The position numbers and the translations under genes are program-made. Below are positions 19,244-28,844 of a stretch of 64,000 nucleotides of DNA, one piece after another. The first letter of the stretch is position 1, and every line of letters begins with the position of its first letter. Below the pieces are notes generated by a model, which was given only the letters and a program-made list of their open reading frames with translations, ran no database searches and had not been told where the DNA came from. Location of the stretch: assembly GCF_022378355.1 (NCBI RefSeq), contig NZ_JAKMAJ010000015.1, positions 1 through 64,000 on the forward strand, read 5' to 3'. Source of the DNA: Brenneria bubanii. Its GTDB lineage: Bacteria; Pseudomonadota; Gammaproteobacteria; Enterobacterales; Enterobacteriaceae.

Positions 19244-19352
19244 AACGATCGGGAAAGCGATAAAGAAAACGCGCCGATTCAGGCAATCACCAGCTGACCG
19301 GCGTCAACGTGCTAAGCCGACGCCGGACAACAGAACCCGCCGATGATTATTT

Positions 19353-19979
19353 TTACGCTTTTGCCGCCGGGACCGCCCCGTTGAGAAACAGCCGGACACC
19401 GTCGCCGACCATTTGCTGAATTTTCTCACGCGTGAAGCACGGCAACTCGCGCTGAAAGAGCAGCGCATCGGTTTCAGCCTTAACCAGCGCGGCGAACTGC
19501 GTCGCCAGCAGCATCGGTTCGGCGTCGATCAGCTCCCCTTTCTGTACCGCATCGGCCATCACCCGGGCAAGCTTTTCCATACTGTCGCGAATTCCGGACT
19601 CGCGAAACAGATTACCGATATCGGAATGTCCGGCTTCCCCCACCACCACGCGATAAATTTGCAACGCCTGATTATCGCCGGTGAGCGCCTCAAGCATACG
19701 CTCGCCGAACCGGGTCAGTTTGGACTCCAGGGACAGATCTTCGCTTCCCGCCGCCTTCAGTTCAGCGGCGGCGTCCGTCAAAAAGCGGGCGCTATAGGTA
19801 CGAACTACCGTTTCAAATAATTCTTCTTTCGACGTGAAATAGTTATAAAGCGTCGCTTTGGAGCCGCCAACCCGCTTGGCAACTTCATTCATTGATGTCC
19901 GCTCATAGCCTATTTCCTGAAAAAGCTGCGAGGCAGCGGTAATAATGGCCTGTCGCCGTTCTTCTGTTAATGTTCTCAT
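19353..19979 (-). CDS. TetR/AcrR-family transcriptional regulator
   Basis: A 208-residue regulator with an intact N-terminal helix-turn-helix (ERRQAIITAASQLFQEIGYERTS, NEVAKRVGGSKATLYNYFTSKEELF, residues ~7-52) and an AefR-like C-terminal ligand domain (LTGDNQALQIYRVVVGEAG). It is divergent from an RND-pump fragment starting near 20084, the arrangement of a repressor that controls an efflux pump. Since the pump is broken, the regulator may be an orphan or now control other genes. A perfect inverted repeat upstream (20029-20049) is a likely operator. Confidence 0.85.
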   Translation of the reverse strand: MRTLTEERRQAIITAASQLFQEIGYERTSMNEVAKRVGGSKATLYNYFTSKEELFETVVRTYSARFLTDAAAELKAAGSEDLSLESKLTRFGERMLEALTGDNQALQIYRVVVGEAGHSDIGNLFRESGIRDSMEKLARVMADAVQKGELIDAEPMLLATQFAALVKAETDALLFQRELPCFTREKIQQMVGDGVRLFLNGAVPAAKA

Positions 19980-20028
19980 ACGGTCTCTTTGGGCTTGGCA
20001 GAATATCGATACATAAAAAGGAATATCA

Positions 20029-20049
20029 ATAACTAAACAGAGTAGTTAT
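20029..20049. promoter_or_regulatory. Inverted repeat, probable operator of the TetR regulator
   Basis: ATAACTA-AACAGAG-TAGTTAT is a perfect 7+7 palindrome with a 7-base centre, 50 bases upstream of the TetR start in the divergent region. TetR repressors usually bind such sites next to their own gene. No binding data; assigned by position and symmetry. Confidence 0.5.
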
Positions 20050-20083
20050 CGGCTAAGTATGCCATATTTGTCTTTCCAAGGCT

Positions 20084-20634
20084 AAGCGCTCGCCTTGACG
20101 CCGGCGCTGTGCGGTATCTTGCTTAAGCATAATCCTCCTCCGAGCAAAGTTCTTTTCGCGAAATTCAACCGCTTTTATGACAATACCGAGCGTTCCTATC
20201 AACACAAGGTTGTGCGCGTACTTCGCCGACTACTGGGTATGATGCTGCTGTACGGCGTCCTGGGGCTGCTGATGTGGCGCTCGCCGGACAGTTTCCTGCC
20301 CAATGAGGATCAGGGCGAAATCATACTTCAGGCTTCGCAGCCTACCGGCGCGGCGGCAAGCCGTACCGATGCGGTCAACAAACAAATCACCGATTGGTTC
20401 CTGACGCAGGGAAAAGACAATACGGGGGTTATCTTTACCATCAGCGGATTTAAGCGCAGAACGCCGGTCTGGCGCTCGTCAAGCAGAAAGGCTGGGAACA
20501 GTGGGAAGATAGAGACAATATCGCTGAAGCGATATCGGCAAGAGCAACGCGGCAACTGGCGACATATCGCCCAGTCACGGAGTCAACGGATAAACTCGCC
20601 GCGGCATTTGCAACGGCAGGAACATTCTTAATTA
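20084..20634 (+). pseudogene. Fragment of an RND (AcrB/MexB-type) multidrug efflux transporter
   Basis: The frame starts abruptly at ALTPALCGILLK, a mid-protein AcrB block, and continues through FNRFYDNTERSY, a membrane helix, and the conserved SFLPNEDQGEIILQASQPTGA to FTISGF. There the frame breaks: the next family block (AQNAGLALVKQKGWEQW) is in another frame, and a few residues are missing between. The N-terminal ~470 and C-terminal ~430 residues of a normal RND pump are absent, as is an AcrA-type adaptor. This is the dead target of the neighbouring TetR gene. Confidence 0.75.
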
Positions 20635-20772
20635 TTTATTTCTCATACGGTGCATGTTGATTTTTATTCATAACCCGATAAGTTATACCGAACGGTTCAG
20701 TTTTTAACGAATAAGATTAACCTTGCATCCGTTGTTCAGCCGATAACAGGCCCGACAAAAAAGGAAATGATG

Positions 20773-20922
20773 ATGAAAAAACCAGTTGCCGTCCTCTGCC
20801 TGATTTCCGTGTTTTTGCTCAGTGGCTGTATTGTCGTGGGCAAGCATCATAACCCGGACCGCCATCACCAGGATGATAGACGCGGACATGAAACCCACCG
20901 GTCAAATGACCGCTGGCATTAA
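20773..20922 (+). CDS. Small lipoprotein, 49 residues
   Basis: A short gene: MKKPVAVLCLISVFLLSGCIVVG, with a lipobox LSGC (Cys19), then a very polar tail rich in His, Arg and Asp (KHHNPDRHHQDDRRGH). Three ATGs stand in a row (20767-20775); the third is best placed 7 bases after AAGGA. A clean intrinsic terminator follows at 20969, which supports a real transcript. The histidine-rich tail could bind metal, but no family function is known to me. Confidence 0.7.
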   Translation: MKKPVAVLCLISVFLLSGCIVVGKHHNPDRHHQDDRRGHETHRSNDRWH

Positions 20923-20968
20923 CGTTCAGGGCGCATGACCTCATCGCGGGCATTTCACCTCCCCCTCC

Positions 20969-20997
20969 AATCCGGCGCTGACAGCGCCGGATTTTTT
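20969..20997 (+). terminator. Intrinsic terminator after the small lipoprotein
   Basis: Perfect 11-base stem AATCCGGCGCT / AGCGCCGGATT with loop GAC, followed by a T run. The strongest Rho-independent terminator I see in the window. Confidence 0.85.
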
Positions 20998-21091
20998 AAC
21001 CCTCGCCTGCCCTGACTCGCCTGCGCCGACGTGATGAAATGAACAATGTCCGCCAACATAACATTGGCGGTCATAAAATGACCGAATTGTA

Positions 21092-21119
21092 TAGACAAAT
21101 AGTCATTAGCGTCTACACT
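21092..21119 (+). promoter_or_regulatory. Candidate promoter of otsBA-treF, sigma-S-like
   Basis: TAGACA (21092-21097), 16-base spacer, TACACT (21114-21119). The surrounding TCTACACTAAG matches the RpoS -10 consensus at 9 of 11 positions. otsBA is RpoS-dependent in E. coli, so this fits. It would give a leader of about 280 bases before the otsB start, in which I see no recognised riboswitch. Confidence 0.45.
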
Positions 21120-21407
21120 AAGGATATTGATGTTTACAGTCAGGTGGTCGTTAGCGGGTTATCGTTACTGGCTTGAAGCACGGATGCCTTAACGAACTGG
21201 TCTCAAATAGCCGTTCCCCCCCGTTCGCCGCTTAAGTTATTTCAGCTACGGCGAACGTTTTCCTCACCGTGGCATCAGATACTCCTCGCGCGATTGCGAT
21301 TCAAGGACTTCACTTGACGCGCCCGCATCGGCTTCGCGACCACCTGTCGCGCAACGCCATGCAGCGTACACAGTGCGGTGCGAACACGAGCACACAGGAG
21401 ACACAGT

Positions 21408-22205
21408 TTGACCATCACCATAGCGGCCAACACCACAGATACTCCGCCTATTCCTCTAACCAACGATCGGCAATACGCGTTCTTTTTCGATGTAGACGGC
21501 ACGCTGGCGGAAATTCAGCCTCATCCGGACGCGGTTACCATCCCTTCCGCTGTGCGCGCTGATTTACAGGCGCTATCGGCATTATGCCGCGGCGCGCTGG
21601 CGCTGGTATCGGGTCGCCCCATCGAACAACTCGATAAACTGACCGCGCCGCTCAAACTGCCGCTGGCAGGGATACATGGCGCGGAACGGCGCGACGGCGA
21701 AGGTAACCTGCATCGGATCGCGCTGGCGGCCAACGTGGCGACTCCCTTACGCCGGATGCTGGAATCTGGCATCGTCGACATGCCCGGCGCCCGCCTGGAA
21801 GCCAAAGGCATGGCCTTCGCCCTGCACTACCGTCAGGCGATGTCCTATCGATATCAAATATTGGCGCTGGCGGAATCCGCCGTGGCGCGGTTTCCCCAAC
21901 TGACGCTTCAGCCCGGCAAGTGCGTGGTGGAGATAAAGCCGCAAGGCGCTGATAAAGGCGCGGCGATCGGCGCTTTTATGCGCGAGGCCCCTTTCATCGG
22001 TCGGACGCCGGTTTTTATTGGCGACGACCTGACGGATGAGCAGGGATTTCTGGTCGTGAACGCTATGCAAGGTATTTCCGTGAAGGTTGGAGACGATTCA
22101 GGCCATGCCTGTTACCGCCTCAGGCAGGTCGCGGATGTTTACCGCTGGCTTGAGCAAATACGCTTACGGCAAGATCAAGATAAATTCGGCAAGGAGTTAA
22201 GATGA
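21408..22205 (+). CDS. otsB: Trehalose-6-phosphate phosphatase OtsB
   Basis: A 265-residue HAD-superfamily phosphatase that removes phosphate from trehalose-6-phosphate, the second step of osmoprotective trehalose synthesis. HAD motifs: FFFDVDGTLAEI (catalytic Asp pair), SGRP, and GDDLTDEQGF (Mg binding). The start is a TTG at 21408, 7 bases after AGGAG; the frame opens earlier but without a ribosome site. First gene of otsB-otsA-treF; overlaps otsA by 4 bases (ATGA). Confidence 0.93.
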   Translation: MTITIAANTTDTPPIPLTNDRQYAFFFDVDGTLAEIQPHPDAVTIPSAVRADLQALSALCRGALALVSGRPIEQLDKLTAPLKLPLAGIHGAERRDGEGNLHRIALAANVATPLRRMLESGIVDMPGARLEAKGMAFALHYRQAMSYRYQILALAESAVARFPQLTLQPGKCVVEIKPQGADKGAAIGAFMREAPFIGRTPVFIGDDLTDEQGFLVVNAMQGISVKVGDDSGHACYRLRQVADVYRWLEQIRLRQDQDKFGKELR

Positions 22206-23629
22206 TGAGCCGCCTGGTTGTGGTATCTAACCGTATCGCCATTCCCGATAACACCAAGTCTGGCGCCGGCGGATTAGCGGTAGGTCTTCTCGACGCGCTG
22301 AAAACCACCGGGGGATTATGGTTCGGCTGGAGCGGAGAGATAAGTGAAATATCCGGTGAAGAAAAGGATGACCTGAATCTGCTGGAAAAGGACGGCATCA
22401 CTTATGCTTCGGTTCCGCTAAATCAAAATGACTATGATCTGTATTACTGCCAATTTGCCAACGCCGTCATCTGGCCCGCATTCCATTACCGTATCGATCT
22501 GGTGCAGTTTCAGCGCGAAGCCTGGGAAGGCTACCAGCGAGTGAATCAACTGCTGGCGAAACGCCTGCAGCCATTGATTAAACCGAACGATATTTTGTGG
22601 ATCCATGACTATCACCTGCTGCCGTTTGCCGCCGCGTTGCGCAAAGCAGGCGTCACTAACCGTATTGGATTCTTCCTGCATATTCCCTTTCCTACGCCGG
22701 AAACATTCAATGCATTACCCACCAGTGAAGCGCTGCTGCAAATGTTGTGCGAATTCGACCTGCTCGGATTCCAGACGGAAAACGATCGGATGGCGTTTCT
22801 CGACAACCTCGGACAGTTGACCGCGCTACAGCCGATCGGCGCGAAAACCCATCGCGCCTTCGGCAATACGTTTATGACGGCGGTTTATCCAATTGGCATC
22901 GCGCCGGACAGCATTCAGGAAATGGCGGAAGGCGCATTGCCGCCCAAAATGGCCGCCATGAAACGCGAGCTGGGCGATGCGCAGAATATCATTTCCTGCG
23001 AACGACTGGATTATACCAAAGGCCTGCCGGAACGTTTCCTGGCATATGAAGCGCTGCTGGAGAACTACCCGCAGCACCGGGGCAACGTTCGCTATTCGCA
23101 GATTGCCCCGACCTCACGCGGGGACGTTCAGGCTTATCAGGATATTCGTCATCAGTTGGAGATGGAAGTGGGCCGGATCAACGGTAAATTCGGCACCCTC
23201 AATAGCACGCCCCTCTACTATTTGAATCAACACTTCGACCGCCGGCTGCTGATGAAGATATTTCGACTGACCGATGTCGGCCTGGTTACGCCGCTGCGCG
23301 ACGGCATGAATCTGGTGGCGAAGGAGTATGTGGCCGCACAGGACCCCGACAATCCCGGCGTGCTGGTGCTATCGCGATTCGCCGGCGCAGCCAATGAGCT
23401 GACCGCCGCGCTGATCGTCAATCCATACGACCGGGACGACGTGGCGGCGGCGCTGGATAAAGCGCTGACCATGCCGCGAGCCGAACGGCTGGCCCGCTAC
23501 AATGACTTGATGGCGGTGCTGCGTAAAAACGATATCGCACACTGGTGCGATGGTTATCTGAAAGATCTGCGGGCGATTCAGCCGTATAGCGTCGAACAAC
23601 ACGCTATCGCCAAGGTGGCGACACTATAG
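22202..23629 (+). CDS. otsA: Trehalose-6-phosphate synthase OtsA
   Basis: A 475-residue GT20 glycosyltransferase that joins UDP-glucose and glucose-6-phosphate. Visible active-site blocks: [10 protein letters not shown] at the N-terminus, [42 protein letters not shown] (Arg and Lys that bind phosphate) and [12 protein letters not shown]. Length equals E. coli OtsA. Two ATGs in a row; the first overlaps the otsB stop. Confidence 0.96.
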   Translation: MMSRLVVVSNRIAIPDNTKSGAGGLAVGLLDALKTTGGLWFGWSGEISEISGEEKDDLNLLEKDGITYASVPLNQNDYDLYYCQFANAVIWPAFHYRIDLVQFQREAWEGYQRVNQLLAKRLQPLIKPNDILWIHDYHLLPFAAALRKAGVTNRIGFFLHIPFPTPETFNALPTSEALLQMLCEFDLLGFQTENDRMAFLDNLGQLTALQPIGAKTHRAFGNTFMTAVYPIGIAPDSIQEMAEGALPPKMAAMKRELGDAQNIISCERLDYTKGLPERFLAYEALLENYPQHRGNVRYSQIAPTSRGDVQAYQDIRHQLEMEVGRINGKFGTLNSTPLYYLNQHFDRRLLMKIFRLTDVGLVTPLRDGMNLVAKEYVAAQDPDNPGVLVLSRFAGAANELTAALIVNPYDRDDVAAALDKALTMPRAERLARYNDLMAVLRKNDIAHWCDGYLKDLRAIQPYSVEQHAIAKVATL

Positions 23630-23682
23630 GGCGCCGTAGCTTGAGGCGCGTTATTGATAATCCATGCTGAGGTTAGTCGTAC

Positions 23683-25338
23683 ATGTTCAACTCGAAACCA
23701 CAGGCCGCCGAAGCGGCGGAATCCGGCGGCGAAAAGCATCGCCACGACCAATTTGAACCCATTGAGTTAACGTTGGATAGCCTGCTCGAGGCCGAGCCGG
23801 AGCCGGAAATGATCGCAGGGCTGCCGCCCTCCGATGCGTTAACGCCCTCCGATCGTTACCTGGAGCTGTTCGAACGCGTTCAGTCTTCACGAATTTTCGA
23901 CGACAGCAAAACCTTCCCCGACTGCGCGCCCAAAATGGATCCGTTGGACATCCTCATTCATTATCGCCGAATGAAAAATCACCCCGACTTTGATCTAAAA
24001 CGGTTCGTCACAACCCATTTCTGGCTCCCGGAGCGCCAGAACAATGATTATGTCTCCAATCCGCAGCACTCCCTCAAAGATCATATCGATAATCTATGGA
24101 GCGTGTTGACCCGGGAGCCCGAGGATCACATTCCGTGGTCGTCGCTGCTGCCGCTGCCGCAGGCTTATATTGTGCCCGGCGGTCGTTTTAACGAAACCTA
24201 TTACTGGGACTCCTACTTCACAATGTTGGGATTGGCGGAGAGCGGACGCAACGACCTGCTGCGCTGTATGGCGGATAATTTCGCCTGGATGATCGAAACC
24301 TATGGGCACATTCCCAACGGCAACCGCACTTACTACCTGAGTCGTTCGCAACCGCCGGTATTCGCGCTGATGGTGGAATTGTTCGAAGAAGACGGCGTGC
24401 GCGGCACTCGCCGCTATCTGCAACACCTGCTGCTGGAGTATGCATTCTGGATGGACGGCGGTGAATCGCTGACGCCTAATCAGGCCTATCGTCATGTGGT
24501 GCGGATGCCGGACGGCGCGCTGCTGAACCGTTACTGGGACGACAGAGACACGCCGCGCGACGAATCCTGGCGCGAAGATGTGGAAACCGCAAAACGCTCA
24601 GGCCGCCCGGCGAATCTGGTTTACCGCGATCTGCGGGCTGGCGCCGCTTCGGGCTGGGACTACTCTTCGCGCTGGCTGCGCGATCCGCATCGCCTCGCCA
24701 GTATCCGCACAACACAGATTATCCCGGTGGACCTCAACGCGTTTCTTTACAAGCTGGAAAGCGTCATCGCCAATATGTCCATGTTGAAGGGGGATGGCGA
24801 CACGGAAACGCTATTTCGCCACAAGGCGGAAACTCGACGAGCCGCCATGACCCGCTATCTATGGGATGAAGCGGATGGCTGTTTTCGCGATTATGACTGG
24901 TATCGCCAGCAGTTGGCGCGCTTCAGCGCCGCCGGCATCGTGCCCCTTTATGTCGGACTCGCCACTCACGAACAGGCCGACCGGCTGGCGGAAGCGGTGC
25001 GCTCGCGCCTGCTTACCCCCGGAGGCCTGATGACCAGCGAGAATGAAAGCGGAGAACAATGGGATAAGCCCAACGGCTGGGCGCCGCTGCAATGGATGGC
25101 GATCCAGGGTTTCAAAATGTACGGTCATGATGTGCTTGGCGATGAGATTGCCCGTAACTGGTTGACAACGGTGGATCTTTTCTATCGGCGACACCATAAG
25201 CTGATTGAAAAATATCATATCGCCGATGGCGCGCCGCGCGCGGGTCGAGGGGGGGAATATCCGCTTCAGGATGGATTCGGCTGGACTAATGGCGTAGTTC
25301 GCCGGCTAATCGGCCTTTACGGCGAAAATAGCGGATGA
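23683..25338 (+). CDS. treF: Cytoplasmic trehalase TreF
   Basis: A 551-residue GH37 trehalase that splits trehalose into two glucoses. Both family signatures are present: [14 protein letters not shown] (about residues 165-178) and [14 protein letters not shown] (about 462-475). There is no signal peptide, so it is the cytoplasmic TreF type, not periplasmic TreA; the length matches TreF. It lies 53 bases after otsA on the same strand, so synthesis and degradation of trehalose are probably cotranscribed. E. coli treF is unlinked to otsBA. Confidence 0.93.
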   Translation: MFNSKPQAAEAAESGGEKHRHDQFEPIELTLDSLLEAEPEPEMIAGLPPSDALTPSDRYLELFERVQSSRIFDDSKTFPDCAPKMDPLDILIHYRRMKNHPDFDLKRFVTTHFWLPERQNNDYVSNPQHSLKDHIDNLWSVLTREPEDHIPWSSLLPLPQAYIVPGGRFNETYYWDSYFTMLGLAESGRNDLLRCMADNFAWMIETYGHIPNGNRTYYLSRSQPPVFALMVELFEEDGVRGTRRYLQHLLLEYAFWMDGGESLTPNQAYRHVVRMPDGALLNRYWDDRDTPRDESWREDVETAKRSGRPANLVYRDLRAGAASGWDYSSRWLRDPHRLASIRTTQIIPVDLNAFLYKLESVIANMSMLKGDGDTETLFRHKAETRRAAMTRYLWDEADGCFRDYDWYRQQLARFSAAGIVPLYVGLATHEQADRLAEAVRSRLLTPGGLMTSENESGEQWDKPNGWAPLQWMAIQGFKMYGHDVLGDEIARNWLTTVDLFYRRHHKLIEKYHIADGAPRAGRGGEYPLQDGFGWTNGVVRRLIGLYGENSG

Positions 25339-25838
25339 TGTGTTGCACCACAATGGCACAACGCCAAATGGTGTATCGGCCAGGCCGGGAAGACAATGCG
25401 GCAGGCATTGGCGTCAATGCTGAAGCCGTTCCCCTATTTGCCCATCGAAAGCGCCGCGTTTTTTACGCTCCCCCCTCTCTCGACCTATCGCGCGCGCCAC
25501 GCCGGCCTTGATCTTAACGCTAAGGTGATCCATGATTGGCGCAAGGTGATGGCGTTCCACCTTCCCCAACCGCCCCAACCCACGGGGCTGATGACGCCTG
25601 ATATGACTCTTTTTCATTAACAAGAGGCGTGTCAGGCTGGTCAATAGTCCACTTCCAGTCCTGCATGCTTCCCCAAACAGACGTATTTCATGATAGAGAT
25701 TTTCAGACGGCGCAGCCTCAACGCCAAGCAACGCGCATGGCGTGACCCGCATAAAACCGGCTGGCCGGATGCTGCGCTAACGGAAAGAATCGTCATGGTG
25801 CGAAACGTATTTGAGGTAAAAAACAGAATGAGGGAAAC
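25339..25838. other. Intergenic region, no gene recognised
   Basis: Five hundred bases between treF and crcB. Open frames on both strands (for example 25396-25620 plus, 25414-25752 minus) show no family pattern or ribosome site. The crcB leader does not contain the conserved fluoride-riboswitch core as I know it. Confidence 0.4.
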
Positions 25839-26213
25839 ATGGTAAAATCGCTTTTCGCCGTTATTATCGGCGGTTCCGCAGGGTGCGTTATTCGCTGGCT
25901 ATTGTCCGTTCGTTTGAACAGCCTGTTCCCGAATCTTCCGCCGGGGACGCTGCTGGTCAATCTTCTGGGCGGTTTGATTATCGGCGCCGCATTGGCCTAT
26001 TTTCTACGCCAGCCGCAGCTCGATCCGGCATGGAAACTGCTCATCACCACCGGGCTGTGCGGAGGAATGACGACGTTTTCAACCTTCTCCGCCGAGATAT
26101 TTTCACTGCTGCAATCGGGCAACTATGTGTGGGCGGTGACGTCGGTGCTGATCCATGTGCTGGGTTCACTGTTGATGACGGCCGTCGGTTTCTTTCTGGT
26201 CACGCTGCTTTAG
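25839..26213 (+). CDS. crcB: Fluoride ion channel CrcB (Fluc)
   Basis: A 124-residue, four-helix inner-membrane protein that works as a dual-topology dimer to expel fluoride. Marks: GGSAGCVIRWLLS (GxxxR) at the N-terminus, PPGTLLVNLLGGLIIG, and the central GGMTTFSTFSAE with the Phe and Thr/Ser residues that line the pore. Standard length. ATG after GAGGGAAAC. Confidence 0.95.
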   Translation: MVKSLFAVIIGGSAGCVIRWLLSVRLNSLFPNLPPGTLLVNLLGGLIIGAALAYFLRQPQLDPAWKLLITTGLCGGMTTFSTFSAEIFSLLQSGNYVWAVTSVLIHVLGSLLMTAVGFFLVTLL

Positions 26214-26275
26214 CGATCCGCGCCGCGTCATTCTCCGACAACAGAAGGCGGCGAATGACGAGGGCGCTATTTCGG

Positions 26276-26974
26276 CTATATGCTGCGCCGGCGCAGCAGC
26301 AAACAGATCTGGCGCAGCGCCGCATACAGGGTGATGGTGCGAAAAATATCGCGCATCATTAAAGCATCGGCGCGCAAACCGCGCAGCCAGCCCATTTTAG
26401 CGGCCTTATAGGGGCTGGATACCCGCGGCCACTTCACCACCTTCAGTCGTAATTTATTGTCGATCCAAATATTATTAAGCCAGACCTCAAGCCCGAAATG
26501 CGGCAAATGGCGTAATTCATGCAGACGAGACTCAAGCAGCTTGCGGGCGAAAACACGCTCTCCCGAAATGTAATCCAGACCGATGGCGCGCCACACAAGC
26601 GGGCTATTTCGTCTCAGGCTGAGGCTGGCATCGACCTGCTGAAGTTTAACCGGTTGAATCAGGGACGTAATGTCATTCGCCGTCAATCCCACAAGGTCGG
26701 CATCAAGCAACAGCAGATGGCTGCCGGCCGCCGCCGCGACGCCTTCGGCCACGGCCCAGCTTTTGCCGCGGTTTTGACTGAGCCTGATAACGGTCACACC
26801 TCGCCCCTGCGCCACGCCGGCCGTATCGTCGTTGGATTTATCGTCGACGACGATAATTTCCGACAACAGCGGGTGATCGGCAACCGCGTCAAGCACGGCG
26901 CCGATGCGCGCAGCTTCATTATAAGCGGGGATGACGCAGCTGAAGGTAGCCGCTATTTCCCCCATTTCAGCCAC
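26276..26974 (-). CDS. Glycosyltransferase family 2 protein
   Basis: A 232-residue GT-A-fold transferase: CVIPAYNEAARIGAVLDA at the N-terminus, IIVVDDKSNDDT, NRGKSWAVAEG and LLLLDADLVGL (DxD metal and nucleotide-sugar site). It lacks long membrane segments apart from a possible amphipathic C-terminal end, and resembles polyprenyl-phosphate sugar transferases. The GTG/ATG start region overlaps the DedA gene by 22 bases; an internal ATG three residues later is also possible. Last gene of the GT21-DedA-GT2 operon. Substrate unknown; a lipid carrier or LPS sugar is likely from context. Confidence 0.8.
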   Translation of the reverse strand: MAEMGEIAATFSCVIPAYNEAARIGAVLDAVADHPLLSEIIVVDDKSNDDTAGVAQGRGVTVIRLSQNRGKSWAVAEGVAAAAGSHLLLLDADLVGLTANDITSLIQPVKLQQVDASLSLRRNSPLVWRAIGLDYISGERVFARKLLESRLHELRHLPHFGLEVWLNNIWIDNKLRLKVVKWPRVSSPYKAAKMGWLRGLRADALMMRDIFRTITLYAALRQICLLLRRRSI

Positions 26975-27522
26975 GCCATGCCTCCGACGAACAACAGAAC
27001 CAGCAGCACTAAAGATCCCCAGGCTATCCAGCCATCCACCTGCGCGGCGAAGTGGCCGAAAGCGTAGCCGATAGCCACAAAGAAAAGGCTTTTCGGCACG
27101 GTGGCCAGGGTGTTGTAAAACAAAAACGGGCGTATTCGCATTCGCGCCATTCCGGCCGCCAGCAGGATGGCCGCTCCGGCGGAATGAGTGAGCTTGCCAA
27201 ACGCCAATATTTTGCCGCCCCGGTGTTCAAAATTATTCACCAATCGCTGCAACCTGGCGTGACTGAGACCAAAACGCGTCAACCAGCGCGGCGGCTCACC
27301 ATCAGACTTGATCACCCAGCGCCCCATGGCATAGAAGCCGATGTCGCCCACCAGATCGGCCAAAATCACCACCACGCACACCGTGGTCAGATTAAAATAG
27401 TTAAGCTTCGCCAGGTAGGCGGCTATCACGGTAACGATCGGTCCTTCGATCACCGCCAGCGGGGTGAGCAACAGCAGGCCATGTTCTTCTATCAACCCTT
27501 CGATAGTTTGCAGCTCAAACAT
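26953..27522 (-). CDS. DedA-family membrane protein
   Basis: A 189-residue inner-membrane protein of the DedA/SNARE-associated family: IEGPIVTVIAAYLAKLNYFNL (acidic residue and re-entrant loop), ILADLVGDIGFYAMGRW, and an arginine-containing block MRIRPFLFYNTLA before the last helices. DedA members are reported as undecaprenyl-phosphate flippases (UptA/PopT work) and affect polymyxin resistance in several bacteria. Here it sits between two glycosyltransferases, 15 bases after the GT21 gene, so a role in recycling or presenting a lipid carrier is plausible. Confidence 0.85.
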   Translation of the reverse strand: MFELQTIEGLIEEHGLLLLTPLAVIEGPIVTVIAAYLAKLNYFNLTTVCVVVILADLVGDIGFYAMGRWVIKSDGEPPRWLTRFGLSHARLQRLVNNFEHRGGKILAFGKLTHSAGAAILLAAGMARMRIRPFLFYNTLATVPKSLFFVAIGYAFGHFAAQVDGWIAWGSLVLLVLLFVGGMAWLKWGK

Positions 27523-27537
27523 CAGATTATCGTCTCT

Positions 27538-28677
27538 TTACTCGTCACGCCGTTGATGATCAACCAGCGGTTGCTCGGAACTCACAACATTGCCTCGCCA
27601 GACGATACTGCGTCCGGACCAGCACCATAACCATAGCGCGGGCAGCAGGACGTCGCGAATCAACATCGCCAGCACATCCCGCAGCCGGTGCGGCCACCCC
27701 AGCACGCGAGCCATGCCCCACTCCGCGCCGAACCACAACACTAGCAGAACAGGAGGCCAAATCCACGACAATATCCCCTCGCCGGCCAGCCAGATGGCGC
27801 AGCCCAATGGCGGCAAAACGCCCAACACTATTTCCGGGATAAACAATCCCAGAAAGCCGAAACGCCGGATCCGAGCCCAGCGTAGCTGCCTGCTCCAGAC
27901 GGCCGCAAAGCTACGCCGACCAATCGGCTGAGGATAAGGACGCGGCGGCAAACGAACCTTTAAGCCTGCACGGCGCACCAGTTTGGTTGAGGCCACATCT
28001 TCCGCCATTTCCCCTCCCAGCGCCACCAGACCGCCGCCTTTTTCCAGCACATCGCGTCGCCAAAACAATGTCTTGCCCTGCGCGAACCCCTGCCCGGCGA
28101 TGTCCGACAAAAACTGCCAGCGCGCCTGATGGGTATTCAGCATCGCCGCCTCAACCGCGCCCCATAAATTTTCAGGCCGGATGCCGACCGCAGGTGAACT
28201 GACGAGCCCGGTTCGATCGTCGGCAGAGGAAATAAGGGAACGCAGATAATCGACAGGCAGCAACAGATTACTGTCCGCCATCGCCACCCAACCGGCGCGG
28301 CTGCGCTGCCAGGCCTTGAACAGATTGTTAATCTTGGGGTTACCGGTCACTTTGTCATCGCCGATCAGCAATCGCGCCGAGCGCCCGGGGTATTCCGTAA
28401 TCAGCTTTTCCACCAGGGGGATAACCGGATCCTGCCGGGACGCGACGCAAAAAAGGATTTCGTAATGGGGATAGTCTTGCATAAAACAGGAGCGCAGCGT
28501 CTCTTCCTCAAAACGGTCCACCCCGCACAACGGACGGGCCAGGGAGATGAAGGGATAGTCGCGAGAAGATGTTTTCACCGGGCGCCGCAATCGCCACAAC
28601 GCCAGACCAAGAGAGGAAAACTGAATAACCGTCAGGATAACGAGAATTACGATAATAATTTGATTTATCAATGTCAT
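27538..28677 (-). CDS. GT21-like glycosyltransferase (ceramide glucosyltransferase / HpnI type)
   Basis: A 379-residue membrane glycosyltransferase: N-terminal helix, then the GT-A domain with DYPHYEILFCVA, MADSNLLLP (D2), GEMAEDVASTKL (D3) and the QLRWARIRR motif (QxxRW), followed by two or three C-terminal membrane segments. This set is that of ceramide glucosyltransferase and hopanoid HpnI. No sphingolipid or hopanoid gene is in the window, so the acceptor is probably another membrane lipid or lipid A part. First gene of a three-gene operon; a PmrA-box-like repeat lies about 170 bases upstream. Confidence 0.8.
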   Translation of the reverse strand: MTLINQIIIVILVILTVIQFSSLGLALWRLRRPVKTSSRDYPFISLARPLCGVDRFEEETLRSCFMQDYPHYEILFCVASRQDPVIPLVEKLITEYPGRSARLLIGDDKVTGNPKINNLFKAWQRSRAGWVAMADSNLLLPVDYLRSLISSADDRTGLVSSPAVGIRPENLWGAVEAAMLNTHQARWQFLSDIAGQGFAQGKTLFWRRDVLEKGGGLVALGGEMAEDVASTKLVRRAGLKVRLPPRPYPQPIGRRSFAAVWSRQLRWARIRRFGFLGLFIPEIVLGVLPPLGCAIWLAGEGILSWIWPPVLLVLWFGAEWGMARVLGWPHRLRDVLAMLIRDVLLPALWLWCWSGRSIVWRGNVVSSEQPLVDHQRRDE

Positions 28678-28844
28678 GCCATTCTGTTCCTGCTCAATAT
28701 TAGGCCGAAAAGCCGGCGGATTCGTCTGCCTTTAATCTTAGCTGCTATCTGGCCTTTACACTTTTTATCCCGCTCATCTTTCAAATCGTCAGGGATAACG
28801 GCGACTGACCACAATCCTTTGCCGGCCTATCCTGGGGCGCATTT

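Noticed and set aside
25700-25838. Fluoride riboswitch upstream of crcB
   Set aside because: The conserved core of the crcB motif could not be found by eye in the leader.
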